Part shown: positions 24,201-35,295 of the stretch, piece by piece
Position numbering within the stretch: position 1 is the first letter of the stretch
Layout of the letters: every line of letters starts with the position of its first letter
Source of the DNA: Siphonodentalium dalli
Taxonomy: Eukaryota; Mollusca; Scaphopoda; Gadilida; Siphonodentaliidae
Reading direction: 5' to 3'
Length of the DNA: 64,000 nt
Assembly (NCBI GenBank): GCA_032622095.1
Contig: CP136069.1
Coordinates: 122,688,126-122,752,125 of the forward strand
Notes under the pieces: generated by a model
The model's input: only the letters and a program-made list of their open reading frames with translations
The model's database searches: none
Told to the model about the DNA's origin: nothing
Translations under genes and position numbers: made by a program

Positions 24201-24743
24201 CATTTCAATTCTAAGGGAGTCGAAAGACTCTCCGGTCTGTTGGAATCTATTATTCCGGAAGTTGTTTTCCAACAGGACAAGGTCGTGCCACAGACTGTGC
24301 AAAGGGGACCAGACCACTTCACACCACCATTGGAGAAAAATAAGAATATTAAAACATGAATCGAATATACCAATGTGCAAAACCCACACATATGTATGAG
24401 TTGGCCTGAAAATTCCCAGGTTGACACTTGTCCGCAAAGCAATGTTGATTGTTTGTATAAACCACACAACCATGTTAATGACAATTCGCACGCAATAAGA
24501 AACGGTAATATCGTGAATGAACCAATCAACAGTTTTCAAATTATCTCAGTTTGTGATCAATGCGTGACCGCAACTTGTGTCCATCAATTGAGAACGAAAT
24601 CGCGGGAAGTTAACATTTTTCACGGTAAACGATTTGGCGAACAGTTCGCTGCTGACTCTAACGTTTTCCGCGAAGGCAATCATTACGCCACACCGTGGTG
24701 TTGCTTGGTACGCAGATTTTCATATTCTGTGGTCGATCGATAA
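21255..24743 (+). pseudogene. LINE ORF1-type protein: RRM-like, zinc knuckles, SGNH hydrolase; interrupted
   Basis: The left part (21255-21962) begins near MIKRDSTVVFDL and has an RRM-like segment (VVTIKDAPFQMTNKELIDCF) and Cys/His knuckles (CGNCLARGEHYSRDC, CRVCRLSGHRSVTC). The right part resumes at 23895 with LGTND, the block III Asn motif of SGNH hydrolases, and ends with DGVHFNSKGVERL, the D-x-x-H catalytic pair. The first SGNH block (GDS) is absent. One TGA at 24357 splits off a further same-frame tail to 24743. RRM plus CCHC plus esterase is typical of LINE first reading frames that bind RNA. A 1.9-kb element sits between the parts exactly in codon phase. It could instead be a host gene derived from such an ORF. 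Confidence 0.72.
21963..23894. mobile_element. PIF/Harbinger-like non-autonomous element, copy 1
   Basis: The terminal inverted repeats begin GGGCCTATACTATAGAAT and extend about 46 bp to the CCACGTGGAC word (right end complement at about 23849-23894). Flanking triplets are CAG (21960-21962) and CTG (23895-23897), which fit the CWG target site known for some Harbinger elements with one mismatch. No transposase-like frame is present. Subterminal motifs TCGA(G/A)TACTATAGA lie at 22015, 23574 and 23789. Confidence 0.72.
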
Positions 24744-26719
24744 TCCACTGATCCGTAATTTCGCTAAAATCCGGATTGAGAATCCAAAGCCGATTACGGG
24801 GGGCGGAGCAAATTTCGGATTCTAGGTCAGATTTTGAAATCCACGTGGTCTCCGAAATTACGTTTAATGTTCTCCCAGCGTCAAACATGGCTCTTGTATT
24901 TGACACAAGTATCATTTGTATCTTATATTTATAAAGTTCATGTTTGTTGTGAAAGTCATGCTTTTCTTCTATGTGTATATACACGGCACATAATTTGCTG
25001 CCAATCCGACTTAATCGTATCTTATTTTTCAAGTTAAAGTGCGTTTATTGATGAGGGCAAGCATATCTAAACATGACAGCTCTAGGCCTCCTGAATCAAA
25101 TTCCGAAGATGTTGTGAAGAACACAGGAAACTTGTCAGTTGAACAGGGACGTGACGACAGGGGCTGCTTGGGTGTCTCGACCCCCACCACGAACTTTGGT
25201 ACAATTGGCTTAGCTGTGCAGTCATTCATACGTGAGGAAAATCAGGATTATTTTTACTAACTGTTCCAAATAATGACACTTACAAGCCAGCAAACGCAAC
25301 AAACAAACCCGATTTTAAATAAATACATATACAAACTTATGACTAACTCGGGAGAGGGGTGTCCAGTGATCTGTATATATGTTCAACTTGTTTTGGTAGT
25401 CATGTTGCTTTGCCATTACTAATTATTTATTTTTTCAGTGTAATAATATATACTTACCCTTAAGTGAGTCAGCACTTGTCCCCCAATTTATTTGTATGTG
25501 TAAACAAATGTATGTGTTATATATCATGTGTTATCTAAATTTGACATATATTTGAAATAAATATATCTAAACTAAACTTTGGTACATTCCAGCAGTCGGA
25601 AATTTCATGCATGACACAACATTAGTTGGACATTAATTTGACACCATATATAGGTTGTCATTGTTCGATTTTTTTTTTCAACCAGTAAAAGTTGGTAATT
25701 TTCCAATCTTGGTGTTTGTCAGGTTGGATATTTCCAAGGGGAGCAAATGGAATTCTGCGAACCTGTGAGATTGATGTTTGGTTCAATGGGGGGGGGGGGT
25801 GGGTGTGCAGTTGGCCTGAAATTTGAGGAAACATCTAACCACGTCCCTAGAACATATGTCTGTTGTCTATACATAGACTATTGTGCAAAACGACTGCATT
25901 TAACGAAACAAAATATTTTCAAGATGAAACATGAAATTGCTATAAGACTAGATGATAGTACATACGTGTATCTGATAATCCATCGATATCATATATATAT
26001 ATATATAATCCTACTATTTCTTGAATAAGAAGAAACATTATAATAACGAACACAGCAGAAGACAATCCATGCAGGTTCATATGAATTCGGTCAATGGTGA
26101 CGTATCCGCCGAATTCGAAATCGACATGCGTTCGGGCGGTATTTATGGATGGAATTATGAAATGGACATATGAAAGTGACAATCAACAATGATTTACAAT
26201 TGCTTCGCCATCAACCGAAGTGCTCCCCCAGCGTTACTATCAATAGCGTTATTATTTGGCTAATTTCAGTAATATTCTCCCAGTTTACATTCAATAAAAC
26301 AAATTTGTCTCCGCATTTAAAATTCTTTGGTATAGATCGTTTATATTCTGCAATAATTTGTACACAAGAGACGGATTCTTATGTTTTATTGTGTTTTTAA
26401 ACTCTGAGGTGGCGAAATCTCGGTTTGTTTACATTACGAACATTTGAGTCCGTAATCGGAATCCCAATCCCAATCGGATTACCACGAAATTGAGATTACG
26501 GTCTGTTCGTTTACTGATTCTGCCAATTTCTGGTCTGTTCTTTTGCCGAACCAAGTCGTACGGGGACCAATCTGTAATCTGGATCCAGAATCTGAAACGG
26601 ATTTTAGCGAAATAACGCCTCTGGGCGACTGTATTATTATGGTTACCGATAGAGTCACGATAGTACAACAAAGATTAGCACATGTGTTTACGTCACCGGT
26701 GTACTTGTGGGGGCATGTT
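24744..26719. other. No gene seen; degraded repeats
   Basis: At 25580-25760 words AACATTAGTTGGACATTA, TATAGGTTG.CATTGTTC and AAAAGTTGGTAATTTTCCAA match the hAT relic near 57400-57620, so this is probably the same decayed family. A G11 tract is at 25788-25799. Short frames elsewhere are not protein-like. Confidence 0.45.
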
Positions 26720-27500
26720 TCTATTATGAAGGTTCGCTATCCCGAAGGTCCGCTATTCCGAAGGTTCTCTATTCCGAAGGTTTTTGTTATTTTTAGGTTA
26801 ATTCTATATTCTAAAGTATTGAGACCAATTTGAGAGGGTTCATTATCACAAAGATTCTTTTTACGGAGTGTGCGCTCACATCCGAACTGATCCTGCGCGC
26901 ATATCGATACAGATACAGGAGAAAATAACTTAACTTAGAACATTAAATGTGATTTTGTTTTGTTTTCGCGGGTTTTCTTGAGATTTAATGTCATTACGTG
27001 GGCCCGTATCGTTGAATTCTTGGCATATAATATGAATGTTGTGGTATATATGGACCCTCCCGCATTGGGACATGACACAGGTACAGTTGACTTAAGTGAT
27101 GTTCTGTGTGGGCTCCAAGTTGGAGTTCAATATTTTAAGGGCCAAATTTAGAATTTTATGGGACCATAAAATTTGAACTCTGGACATATAATATGAATAT
27201 TGGGGGGGGGCATGTCTCTATTCCGAAGGTTCACTATATCCCGAAGGTCCACTATTCCGAAATTTCTCTGAATGTTCGCTATTCCGAAGGTTCACCAATC
27301 CGAAGGTTCGTTATTCCGAAGGTTCTGTGTTCCGAAGGTTTTTGTTATTTTAAGGTTAATTCTATATTCTAAAGTATTGAGAGGGTTCATTATCACGAAG
27401 ATTCTTTTTATGAAGGAAATAACTTAAAACATTAAATGTGATTTTGTTTTGTTTTCGCGGGATTTCTTGAGTTTAATGTCATTACGTATGACCTTATTTC
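26720..27500 (+). repeat. Duplicated block built on TTCCGAAGGTTCGCTA words
   Basis: Clusters of (A/T)TTCCGAAGGTTC at 26730-26785 and 27215-27340 are each followed by the same segment (GGTTAATTCTATATTCTAAA, GTATTGAGA..., TTCATTATCAC.AAGATTC, ACATTAAATGTGATTTTGTT, CGCGG). The block was therefore duplicated as a unit about 0.5 kb apart. A ~9-G tract (GGGGGGGGC) is at about 27202. Confidence 0.8.
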
Positions 27501-27889
27501 TCAATACATATTCACGCCAAGCAGCCCACACAATTGCTATGTTTTCATGCGATTTAATGTGATTACGTGTGACCTAATATCTCAATAATCTGAGGCAAGA
27601 GTACACCTGCTAAAGGCGAATTATAACAGTTGGGGCTATAACGCTCAATGAATACTGGAGGCTATAACAAACTGCGCAGCAGAATATCGCTGAATGGACG
27701 AGTATGAGATGAGCCTAACTGCAATTGTGACTTTGTTTAAAGGCCCACTTAACTTTCGAGTCATTCATTTTTTATAGTATGTACGGTTTTAATAACAATT
27801 TATGCCTTCAAATTTGAATAAAATACTATAATTCATCACCATTTGAAACGCAGAATACTTCTATCTATGGAATCCTATTAGGGCCATTT

Positions 27890-28130
27890 GCTAATGGCGC
27901 TTTCGGCGCACTTTTTGTCGCTTTCGGCGCGATCGGCGCATCGCGCCGAAAGCGACAAAATGTGCGCCATTTAGCGTTGTTTCGGCGCGAGCCGAAAGCG
28001 AAAAAATATGCGCCGTTACGGCGCCGAAAGCGACAAAAAAATACGCCATTAGTGCATTCGGCGCGGTGCGCCAATAGCGCGGTGCGCCGAAAGCGACAAA
28101 ATATGCGCCATTAGCGCATGTACAATTAAG
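27890..28130. repeat. GC-rich palindromic repeat cluster
   Basis: Repeats of GCGCCGAAAGCGACAAAA and its complement TTTTGTCGCTTTCGGCGC occur with ATGCGCCATTAGCGC words. 27898-27985 forms a near-perfect hairpin centred on GATCGGCGCATCGCGCC. Base content is much more GC-rich than the surroundings. Confidence 0.82.
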
Positions 28131-28179
28131 TATGTGATCACCACTTTTCTGCAAAAAAGGGCATTTTCTGCAAAAAAGG

Positions 28180-28605
28180 CAGTTTCTCGGCAATGCAAGG
28201 TCAATTTGGGTAAAACGGACAAATTTCGGCGAAATTTGATACATAGGGATACTTTTGTCCGGGGAAAGTTTTGAACGGGTCAAATCGTGACCTCTGCCTG
28301 ACCTTGACCTTCAATGTGGTCAATCAAAGGTCAAATCGGACAAAACGGATGGATTTCGACGAAATTTGATACCTATGGGTACTTTTGTCGGGGGAGTGTT
28401 TTGGACGGGTCAAATCATGACTCCGACCTTACCTTGACCTTCAAAATTGTTCATTAACGGTCAAGTGGGGTAAAACGGACGGATTTCGACGAAATTTGAT
28501 ACTTAGAGGTACTTTTCTCCGGGTGGGGGTGTTTTGGACTGGTCAAATCATGACCCTGACCTGACCTTGACTTTCGAAATAGTCAATTGAAGGTCAAATC
28601 GCGCC
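28180..28605 (+). repeat. 130-bp tandem satellite, about three units
   Basis: GAAATTTGATAC occurs at 28231, 28361 and 28491, an exact 130-bp period. Each unit includes TACTTTTGTC(C/G)GGG, GACGGGTCAAATC.TGA and TGACCTTGACCTTC. The complement of the last word, TCAAGGTCA, is a half-site type bound by ERR/FTZ-F1 nuclear receptors in animals; any binding here is a guess. Confidence 0.88.
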
Positions 28606-28924
28606 TTTCACCGGAAATCAGCCCGGGCGAAGTCGGGCCCATCAGCTTAAATTGTGTAATAAAGAAGACAGTTTGAAGAAAGTAACGTATGACACGACAA
28701 ACGGGAAAACTTGAAATATGGAAGTATGCAAATTTCCCGCATCAAATTTGAAAGCTAGTTTATAGAATAATTGTATTATAATTTATATTTATGGCTAATA
28801 ATATGATATTGGTGGCGTTACCATTTCTGACTATGGTTTTCTTGTTTATTAACTGTGCCGCATAACATGAAAACGGAACGCCAGGCGCCAGCATACAAAC
28901 AAAGACGAACCGAACAACACTAAC

Positions 28925-30844
28925 TTGCGTTCCGTGAACACACTTAACAGTTACAATACGACTCATTTATCAATCCACGATAAATGTAATCCCACGGACC
29001 ATGTCAATCAACGCGTTTGTCACGTAAAGTCCGTTCCCGTTGAGGCGGAGTCGAGTGAAGAAACCCGTTACCAATTTGGAGACAACAATACGCGTTTCCA
29101 TACTTGTACCACATCTGGAAATCGTAATATATCTGATGTTCTAGCAGAATGTCGTGAAATTGTGTCCTATAATGTGACACATGAACACACATCTATATCA
29201 CATAATAATTTGATATACCAAGATCAATGTTTGTTTTCGGACAAGTGCTACCCTAACAACCAGAATGAATATGATTATTTATGTCATTGTTATACATGTA
29301 CATTTTTGAATACGTCAACAAAGTATAATGATTATGTTTGCCAGACTGGCAGTGATAACGGAATAATTACGGACAACTACGTCGATAAACATGAATATGA
29401 TGAAGACGACGACGGCGGCGATGATGATGACACTTATGATGGTCGTGGTGACTGCGATGATGACAATGGTGGTGGTGACTGCGATGATGACAATGGTGAT
29501 GTTGTAATGCTCGATACTGCGATCAATTGTAAAATATCAGACGGAGCTAGCGGACGCTCTTTACATACATGCTTACCGGCATGCCATTTAGATGACGAAT
29601 ATCATATTTATAACGATACCCGGGATCGAATTTTAAATTTACCAAACAATGTCGGATTTCTACCAAATATATCAACGTCTTTAAAAAAGGGGCACGCTGA
29701 GTGCACCCAATTCACAGGAGAAAGTGATGAAATATACAATACCGAAAATGAGAAATTGTCTGACACAATCCCAATTTCAGATGTTTTGAAATATACTAGA
29801 GAATTGATTGATAGTGATAATTATACAGGTATTGGTATTGATTATGACGATTATGATTATGATGGTGATGATAATGATGATTATGATTATGATTACTATG
29901 TTTATGGTGGTGGTGATGATGATGATGATGGTGTTTGTGATGATGATGATGATGCTGATGGTGATGATGACGATGATGTCGGTGACTATGGTGGAGATGA
30001 TGACGACCACGATGATAATGATAATGATGATGGTGGTGATGAGGATGGTGATGATGAGGATGATCGTGATGAGGAGGAAGGTAGTCGAGAAAATTTGGTT
30101 GGTGATGATGATGATGATGAGGATGATGATAATGATTATAGTGATGAGAATGATGATGATGATTATTATTATTATGATGATGAGTATGATGTAGATGATG
30201 ATGTTATTTATGCTGATAACCATGAATACGTTGATGATGTTGATGCCGATCTAGTTGTGGATAATGGTAGTGATTATGATGATGATTTTGAAAATAGTGA
30301 TAGTGATCATGGCATTAAAGTACTAGCTTTAAATGTTTGTGGGATGAGAACAAAATTAAATTACCCTGAATTCCAAGAAATGTGTCGGAAGCACGATATT
30401 CTCTGCCTGTCAGAGACAAAGACAGATGATTGTGACCAACTTGTTCTTCCGGGCTTTATTTTGCATATGAAAAATCGAACAAAACTGTCGAGTGTCAAAT
30501 CTGGCGGTATTATTATTGGCGTAAAGGCTGAACTAGAGGCATCAACGCGCATATTGCATACAAATTGTCCATATATTCATTGGTTGCAAATATCTCAGCA
30601 CGATATTAAAATTATCTTGGGGGCAGTCTATGTCCCTCCAGAAGGTACTAAATATTCATCAAATTCAGCAATTAGTGATCTTGATGGGGATATATTGCAG
30701 ATGAGGGAACGATATGATAACATTTTTATAACTGGTGATTTTAATGCTCGTACGTCTCAGCATTTAGACTACACTCCCGATGAAGAAAATGATATTGATA
30801 CAGACTATAATGATATGACTATGAGGAGTGTGGTTTACCTTTAA
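28925..30844 (+). pseudogene. Asp-rich leader fused to LINE endonuclease
   Basis: The frame of 639 codons stays open. Residues about 1-155 are Asn/Thr/Cys-rich with no known domain. Residues about 157-455 include long Asp/Gly/Tyr runs encoded by GAT/GAC-type repeats (29395-29505 and 29805-30300). From residue about 460 it reads as an endonuclease: VLALNVCGMRTKL, DILCLSETKTDD (catalytic Glu), IILGAVYVPPEG and FITGDFNART. The stop at 30842 comes before the last motif, which appears in another frame (to 31239) as a diverged SDVH. The acidic part could be a recent microsatellite growth or a genuine LINE segment. Confidence 0.75.
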
Positions 30845-31287
30845 AGAGACAGAGTATGGACAGAGTGACTAATAATTTTGGTCGCCAATTACTGAGTGTG
30901 TGTCATAACAATAAATTGGTAATTTTAAACGGACGATTAGGAACTGACCGAGAAATAGGAAATTATACTTGCCGCGACGCCTCCGTCGTAGACTACATGA
31001 TTTGCTCTTTAAATGCATTGCCTCTGACGTTAGATTTCGCAGTTGGTGAGACAAATCAATTATTCTCAGATGTACACAAACGTATCTCAACCAAATTATC
31101 AGTGCACATAAATACTCCTACTGATAAACGAGAGGACAAATTTTATAATATTTTGACCCCTAAATGGGATTCCTCCAAATCAACTGAGTATATATGGAAC
31201 ATGGACCCTATGAAATTTCTGAACTGCGATGTTTGTTAAATAGTTGTTCGCCCTTTACCGCTAGTAATATACAAGTAAATTAAATAA

Positions 31288-32654
31288 TTGGCAGGATATC
31301 TCATATACTTCTTAAGTCGTCGTATGACACTTTTGGACATAGCATTAGAAAGCCAAAAAAAACGAAGAAATAAAAATAAACCTTGGTTTAACTCAATATG
31401 CCACAAAGTGCGCATGGAATATCGTAAAGCCGTGCGATGTCATAAGCAACAGAAAAACGACAGTACACGACGAATTGTACGCGAAATGTCTATTAAATAT
31501 AAACACACAATGGATAATGCAATAACATTGCACAGAGAAAATATCACGTGTGAAATTTCGAAACTTAAAAAAGAAAACTCGAGGAAATTTTGGTCCTTAC
31601 TAAATAAACGAGATAAAAATACGCATAACGTAATAAAAATAGACTTACTGGAAGAACATTTTCGAGTACTAAATTCTGAGACAATTACTGGAGACTTACA
31701 TATGAACAATGAGGTAATCACTACGAACGACCATTTAAATAGACCGATAACTAGAGAAGAAGTAACGACCGCTATTAAGAGTTTAAAATATAAGAAATCC
31801 CCAGGCGAGGATGGAATTCTCAATGAATATATCAAGGCATCCTCTGACTGTGCACCCTCATATACATTTATTGTAATACATTTAATTTAGTTTTTGAATC
31901 AGGTTGTGTTCCAGAGATATGGGTTATCGGAACTATCATCCCTCTTTATAAGAATAAAGGTGATAAGGGAAATCCCAATAATTATAGACCCATTACCCTT
32001 TTGAGCTGCTTAGGGAAACTATTTACAAAGATTTTATCAAATAGATTATATACTTATATTGAAGAAAATGAAGTTATGCGCGAGAACCAGGCAGGTTTCA
32101 GAAAAGGCTACTCCACAACTGATAACATATTTGTTTTACACTTATTATCGGAAATCACAAAGGCATTCAATAGGAATTTGTATTGCGCTTTTATAGACTT
32201 CGAGAAAGCATGCGACAAGGTATGGAGACAAGCACTTTGGTACAAACTTTCGAATATTAACATAAATGGTAAATTGCTCACAATTATAAAAAATACGTAC
32301 ACTAACATTAAGTCGAAAGTTAGATTGGGCGATCAAATATCCGATTGTTTCCCATGCTTATCTGGGGTAAGACAATGTGAAAACCTATCACCCCTGTTGT
32401 TCTCGATTTATCTGAACGATCTGGAAGATTTTCTTAAGTCAGAAGGTGGCGGAGGACTAATTAAAATGTCAAGAGATATTGATACTCACTTGAAGATGTA
32501 CGTCAAATTATTCATTATCTTATACGCAGATGACACCGTTCTTATGGCTGAAACGCCACTCAAATTGCAGAAGGCACTGAACAGTTTTCACAAGTATTGT
32601 AAGAAATGGAAATTGCATGTCAATATTGAGAAAACGAAAATACTGTTGATATAA
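31288..32654 (+). pseudogene. LINE reverse transcriptase (broken)
   Basis: 31288-31890 has the linker (KPWFNSICHKVRMEYRKAV) and KKSPGEDGILNEYIK. After a stop, same-element sequence continues with IIPLYKNKGDKGNPNNYRP, AGFRKGYSTTDNIFVLH, motif A CAFIDFEKACDKVW, motif B as SGVRQCENLSP and motif C IILYADDTVLM. In motif B the usual RQGD is RQCE and in motif A the usual AFD is ACD, so the copy is mutated at conserved places as well as frameshifted. Confidence 0.85.
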
Positions 32655-32699
32655 AAAAAAAGCTTGCCAAAGAATAGAACATTTTGATATAACGGTAAA

Positions 32700-33650
32700 G
32701 AAGTTGAAGTAGTAAAGAATTTTAACTATCTTGGTATTATACATACTAAATCAGGTCCATACAGTACTGCAAAGAAGACTCTGGCAAGTAAAGCAACTAA
32801 ATCAATGTATTCTATCATTTCTAAGTCGAGAATTCAATGTTTATCAGTTAAAAACATGTTCGAGTTGTTTGATGCACAAGTTTTACCGATTATGCTGTAC
32901 TGTTGTGAAGTATGGGGGTCAGGAAATAATGAGATTTTTGAAAATATCCATAGAAAATTTCTGAAACATGTTCTCCACCTTAAATAATCTACCCCAAATT
33001 ATATGTTATATGGTGAGAGCGGCAGATTGCCAATAGAGTACACAGTCAACCTGCGTATTGTGAAATACTGGATGAAAGTTATGAATATGAAACAAGGTCG
33101 ATTTTGTAAGATTTTGTATCAATTGGCCCTCAAGGTTTGTGAAGCTATGCCCGTAAAGTTCAAATGGATAGAGAAAGTGAAAGATATTCTAAAAAAATCT
33201 GGGCAGATTCATTTGTTAAGTGTGGGATATATTACATGCCCTGAACAAATGGCACTTTATTTTAAATGTAGTCTGAATAGTCAATTCCGTGGCATCTGGT
33301 TATCTAACATTGAACACTCTAGTCGAGGCAGTACTTATAAAATATTCAAACATGATATACATCTCGAAAAATACTTCGACCATTTGGATACTAGGAACGT
33401 AATAACATATTCCATAGACTATGTCCGCTGTGCACTAAAAGTCATATTGGAGACGAACTGCACTACTTATTAGAATGTGAATGTTTATGTGAGGCCAGAC
33501 ATCGCCTCTTGCCTAGCAAATATACCAGCATAGAACATGCAACTATTGATATTTTAGATGACATTCTAAATATGGAAGATGTGGCTTGTCTGCGCAGACT
33601 ATGTTCATTCATCCGACTGATAAATCTTAAGTTAAATGATATTGACTAAT
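32700..33650 (+). pseudogene. LINE C-terminal region
   Basis: Reading frames give NYLGIIHTKSG, LPIMLYCCEVWG and a helical stretch to 33473. A frame change then gives CTKSHIGDELHYLLEC, a C-x3-H...H-x4-C zinc-finger-like end often found after LINE RTs, and a final stop near 33650. Confidence 0.7.
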
Positions 33651-33653
33651 ATG

Positions 33654-33840
33654 CAGTTTGTTGTTGTTGTTGTGATTGCTGTTGTTGAATATAACGATGC
33701 AAATGGTACTGACGATTGTGACGACGAGTAGACGAAGACGTTAACGTGATGACAAAGAAGACGGTGATACTGATGACGACTGCCATGATGTTGATAATGA
33801 TGACGATGAGGGAAGTTCGTGTATATATTGTACATATGCT
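33654..33840 (+). repeat. TGT/GAC/GAT simple-repeat tract
   Basis: TTGTTGTTGTTGTGATTG is followed by a GACGA/GATGA-rich stretch immediately after the LINE stop. A 3' simple repeat is common after LINEs; base content echoes the acidic tract at 29.4-30.3 kb. Confidence 0.65.
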
Positions 33841-33894
33841 GCAACATTCTCATCTTTTGTATATATCTTCTATTTGTATCTCAATATCTATTTG

Positions 33895-34080
33895 ATAAGA
33901 GAATAAACGTATTATTAGCTCTCCCACGGGGAGCCTCGCATATATAAGAGAATGCACTGGCGTACAAGGTCAAGGTAAATATTGTTCGGCCAATGTATTC
34001 TCTTACAAATACGTTGATCCCTATGGGAGACTCGCATTATAAGAAAATGCATTGTCACAAGGATTTCGTAAAATTTGAGT
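33895..34080. mobile_element. TTAA MITE, family A, relic
   Basis: It has the family hairpin words (GCATATATAAGAGAATGCAC, CAAGGTCAAGGTAAATATTG, CCAATGTATTCTCTTACA, GGGAGACTCGCAT) but neither terminal TTAA is clear. Confidence 0.6.
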
Positions 34081-34287
34081 TATTTTCATTTCTTATGTTT
34101 CTGATGATTGGGAAAAAATGGTTTAGATAATTTGATCAATTTAGTTGTTGGTTGGGGAATCATTAATTTACCTGATTGGTTTCAAGATTACAGATGTAAT
34201 GCATGTGGAAGACATGAAATCCAGCTGTAATGTGATTTTTCTGGTATTTAAAATCATTGTGATATTACCGTTAGTTCGTGTATGTGA

Positions 34288-34352
34288 TTAACCCTTCATT
34301 GACGAGTAGTTCCATGGGTAAATGTTTATATAATAAGTTAAACAAATGTTTC
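34288..34352. mobile_element. Left end of a family B MITE
   Basis: TTAACCCTTCATTGACGAG followed by ATATAATAAGTTAAACAAATG matches the left end of the complete copy at 34754. It is cut short after the first hairpin arm. Confidence 0.5.
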
Positions 34353-34384
34353 CTGTTCATAATGTTAAACATTTCGTGTATAAT

Positions 34385-34732
34385 TAAAGTGATGTGAAAC
34401 AATCCGGTATAGGGTGATCAAAAGAAATTGAGAATAATCTTGCTCAAAGTAGCTATACGAATAGTAATTCAAATTGACAACAGAACGAGCGTTCTTATAT
34501 ATTAATTAAATGTAATGACTCTCGATGGCAAATTCACTTGAGTTAGTTTAGCGCCGATAGTTGCGTCCCAAATCGAGATGTAAATATTTACAATTGAGCG
34601 TAGATCAGACGATGTTTTCCATGGAGTGGTACGGTCTATTTCTATGAAATTTTCGGCGTGTTAGTAGAATGCTATATTCCCCAGTTTAGGGTAGCGCCTG
34701 AGTACTAACTGATCAATTTCACGCACCCGAAC
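34385..34732 (+). repeat. Dispersed 350-bp repeat, copy 1
   Basis: The same sequence is present as its reverse complement at 45217-45566. Shared words include TTGCTCAAAGTAG, GATGGCAAA, GACGATGTTTTCCATGGAGT and CACGCACCCGAA. I see no terminal inverted repeat or coding frame. Confidence 0.75.
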
Positions 34733-34753
34733 AATTCCATAATATGTCTTTAA

Positions 34754-35009
34754 TTAACCCTTTCTATATATACTAAATAATCATTGATGAATAGTTGTCT
34801 TGGAATTGTTCATATAATAAGTTCAACAAACGTTTGTTAAACTTATTACCTGAACATTTCCCATGAATATAGGAATTATTCTGCGCTTGTAGTATCTGAG
34901 GTTTTTTTCTGTCTGCTTTTATATACACCCATCGAAATGAATAATCGATCATTCCAATGTATCCTTACATGACTGAATGGGAGAATCCACGCAGTAAAGA
35001 AATGGTTAA
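34754..35009. mobile_element. TTAA MITE, family B, complete copy
   Basis: TTAA at 34754-34757 and 35006-35009 flanks ends CCCTTTCTATATATACTAAA and complement of CGCAGTAAAGAAATGG. A hairpin lies at 34807-34855 (GTTCATATAATAAGTTCAAC and partner). 248 bp between the TTAA sites, non-coding, piggyBac-like by its target site. Confidence 0.78.
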
Positions 35010-35295
35010 ATATGCGTTGTCTCTTCCCGACAATAGTTCCAACAACACAGATATTCCAATCAAGACACCTTTCAATAATTTTTACCAAACATACACATGT
35101 GGAAATATGTGGTGCTGCATATGTATTTGTTCCAATTGGATAAAGTTTGTTTAGTAGACGTGACAGAAGCTCATGTTTATTGGTCTCTCTGACTCAAAAC
35201 TGTTATCTTATACCGCAAACCTGTATAGACAGTACGTGGAAGATATACGTCATCTTCAAAGTGCGATATAGTATATAACGTGGATAGTTACGAGG

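Larger units (their letters stand above)
28925..33650 (+). mobile_element. Non-LTR retrotransposon with acidic region, decayed
   Basis: In order: a Cys/Asn-rich leader, a long Asp-rich tract, an endonuclease, an RT and a C-terminal Cys/His region. Clade is unresolved (Nimb/I-like or similar). Frames break at 30842, about 31240, 31888, 32652 and about 32990. The 3' end is near 33650, after which GAC/GAT-rich DNA follows. By spacing and content it could be the second half of the element whose ORF1 is at 21.3-24.7 kb; that link is an inference. Confidence 0.8.

Noticed and set aside
29777..30223. A 148-codon minus-strand frame rich in Ile
   Set aside because: It is the reverse reading of the GAT repeat, not a protein.
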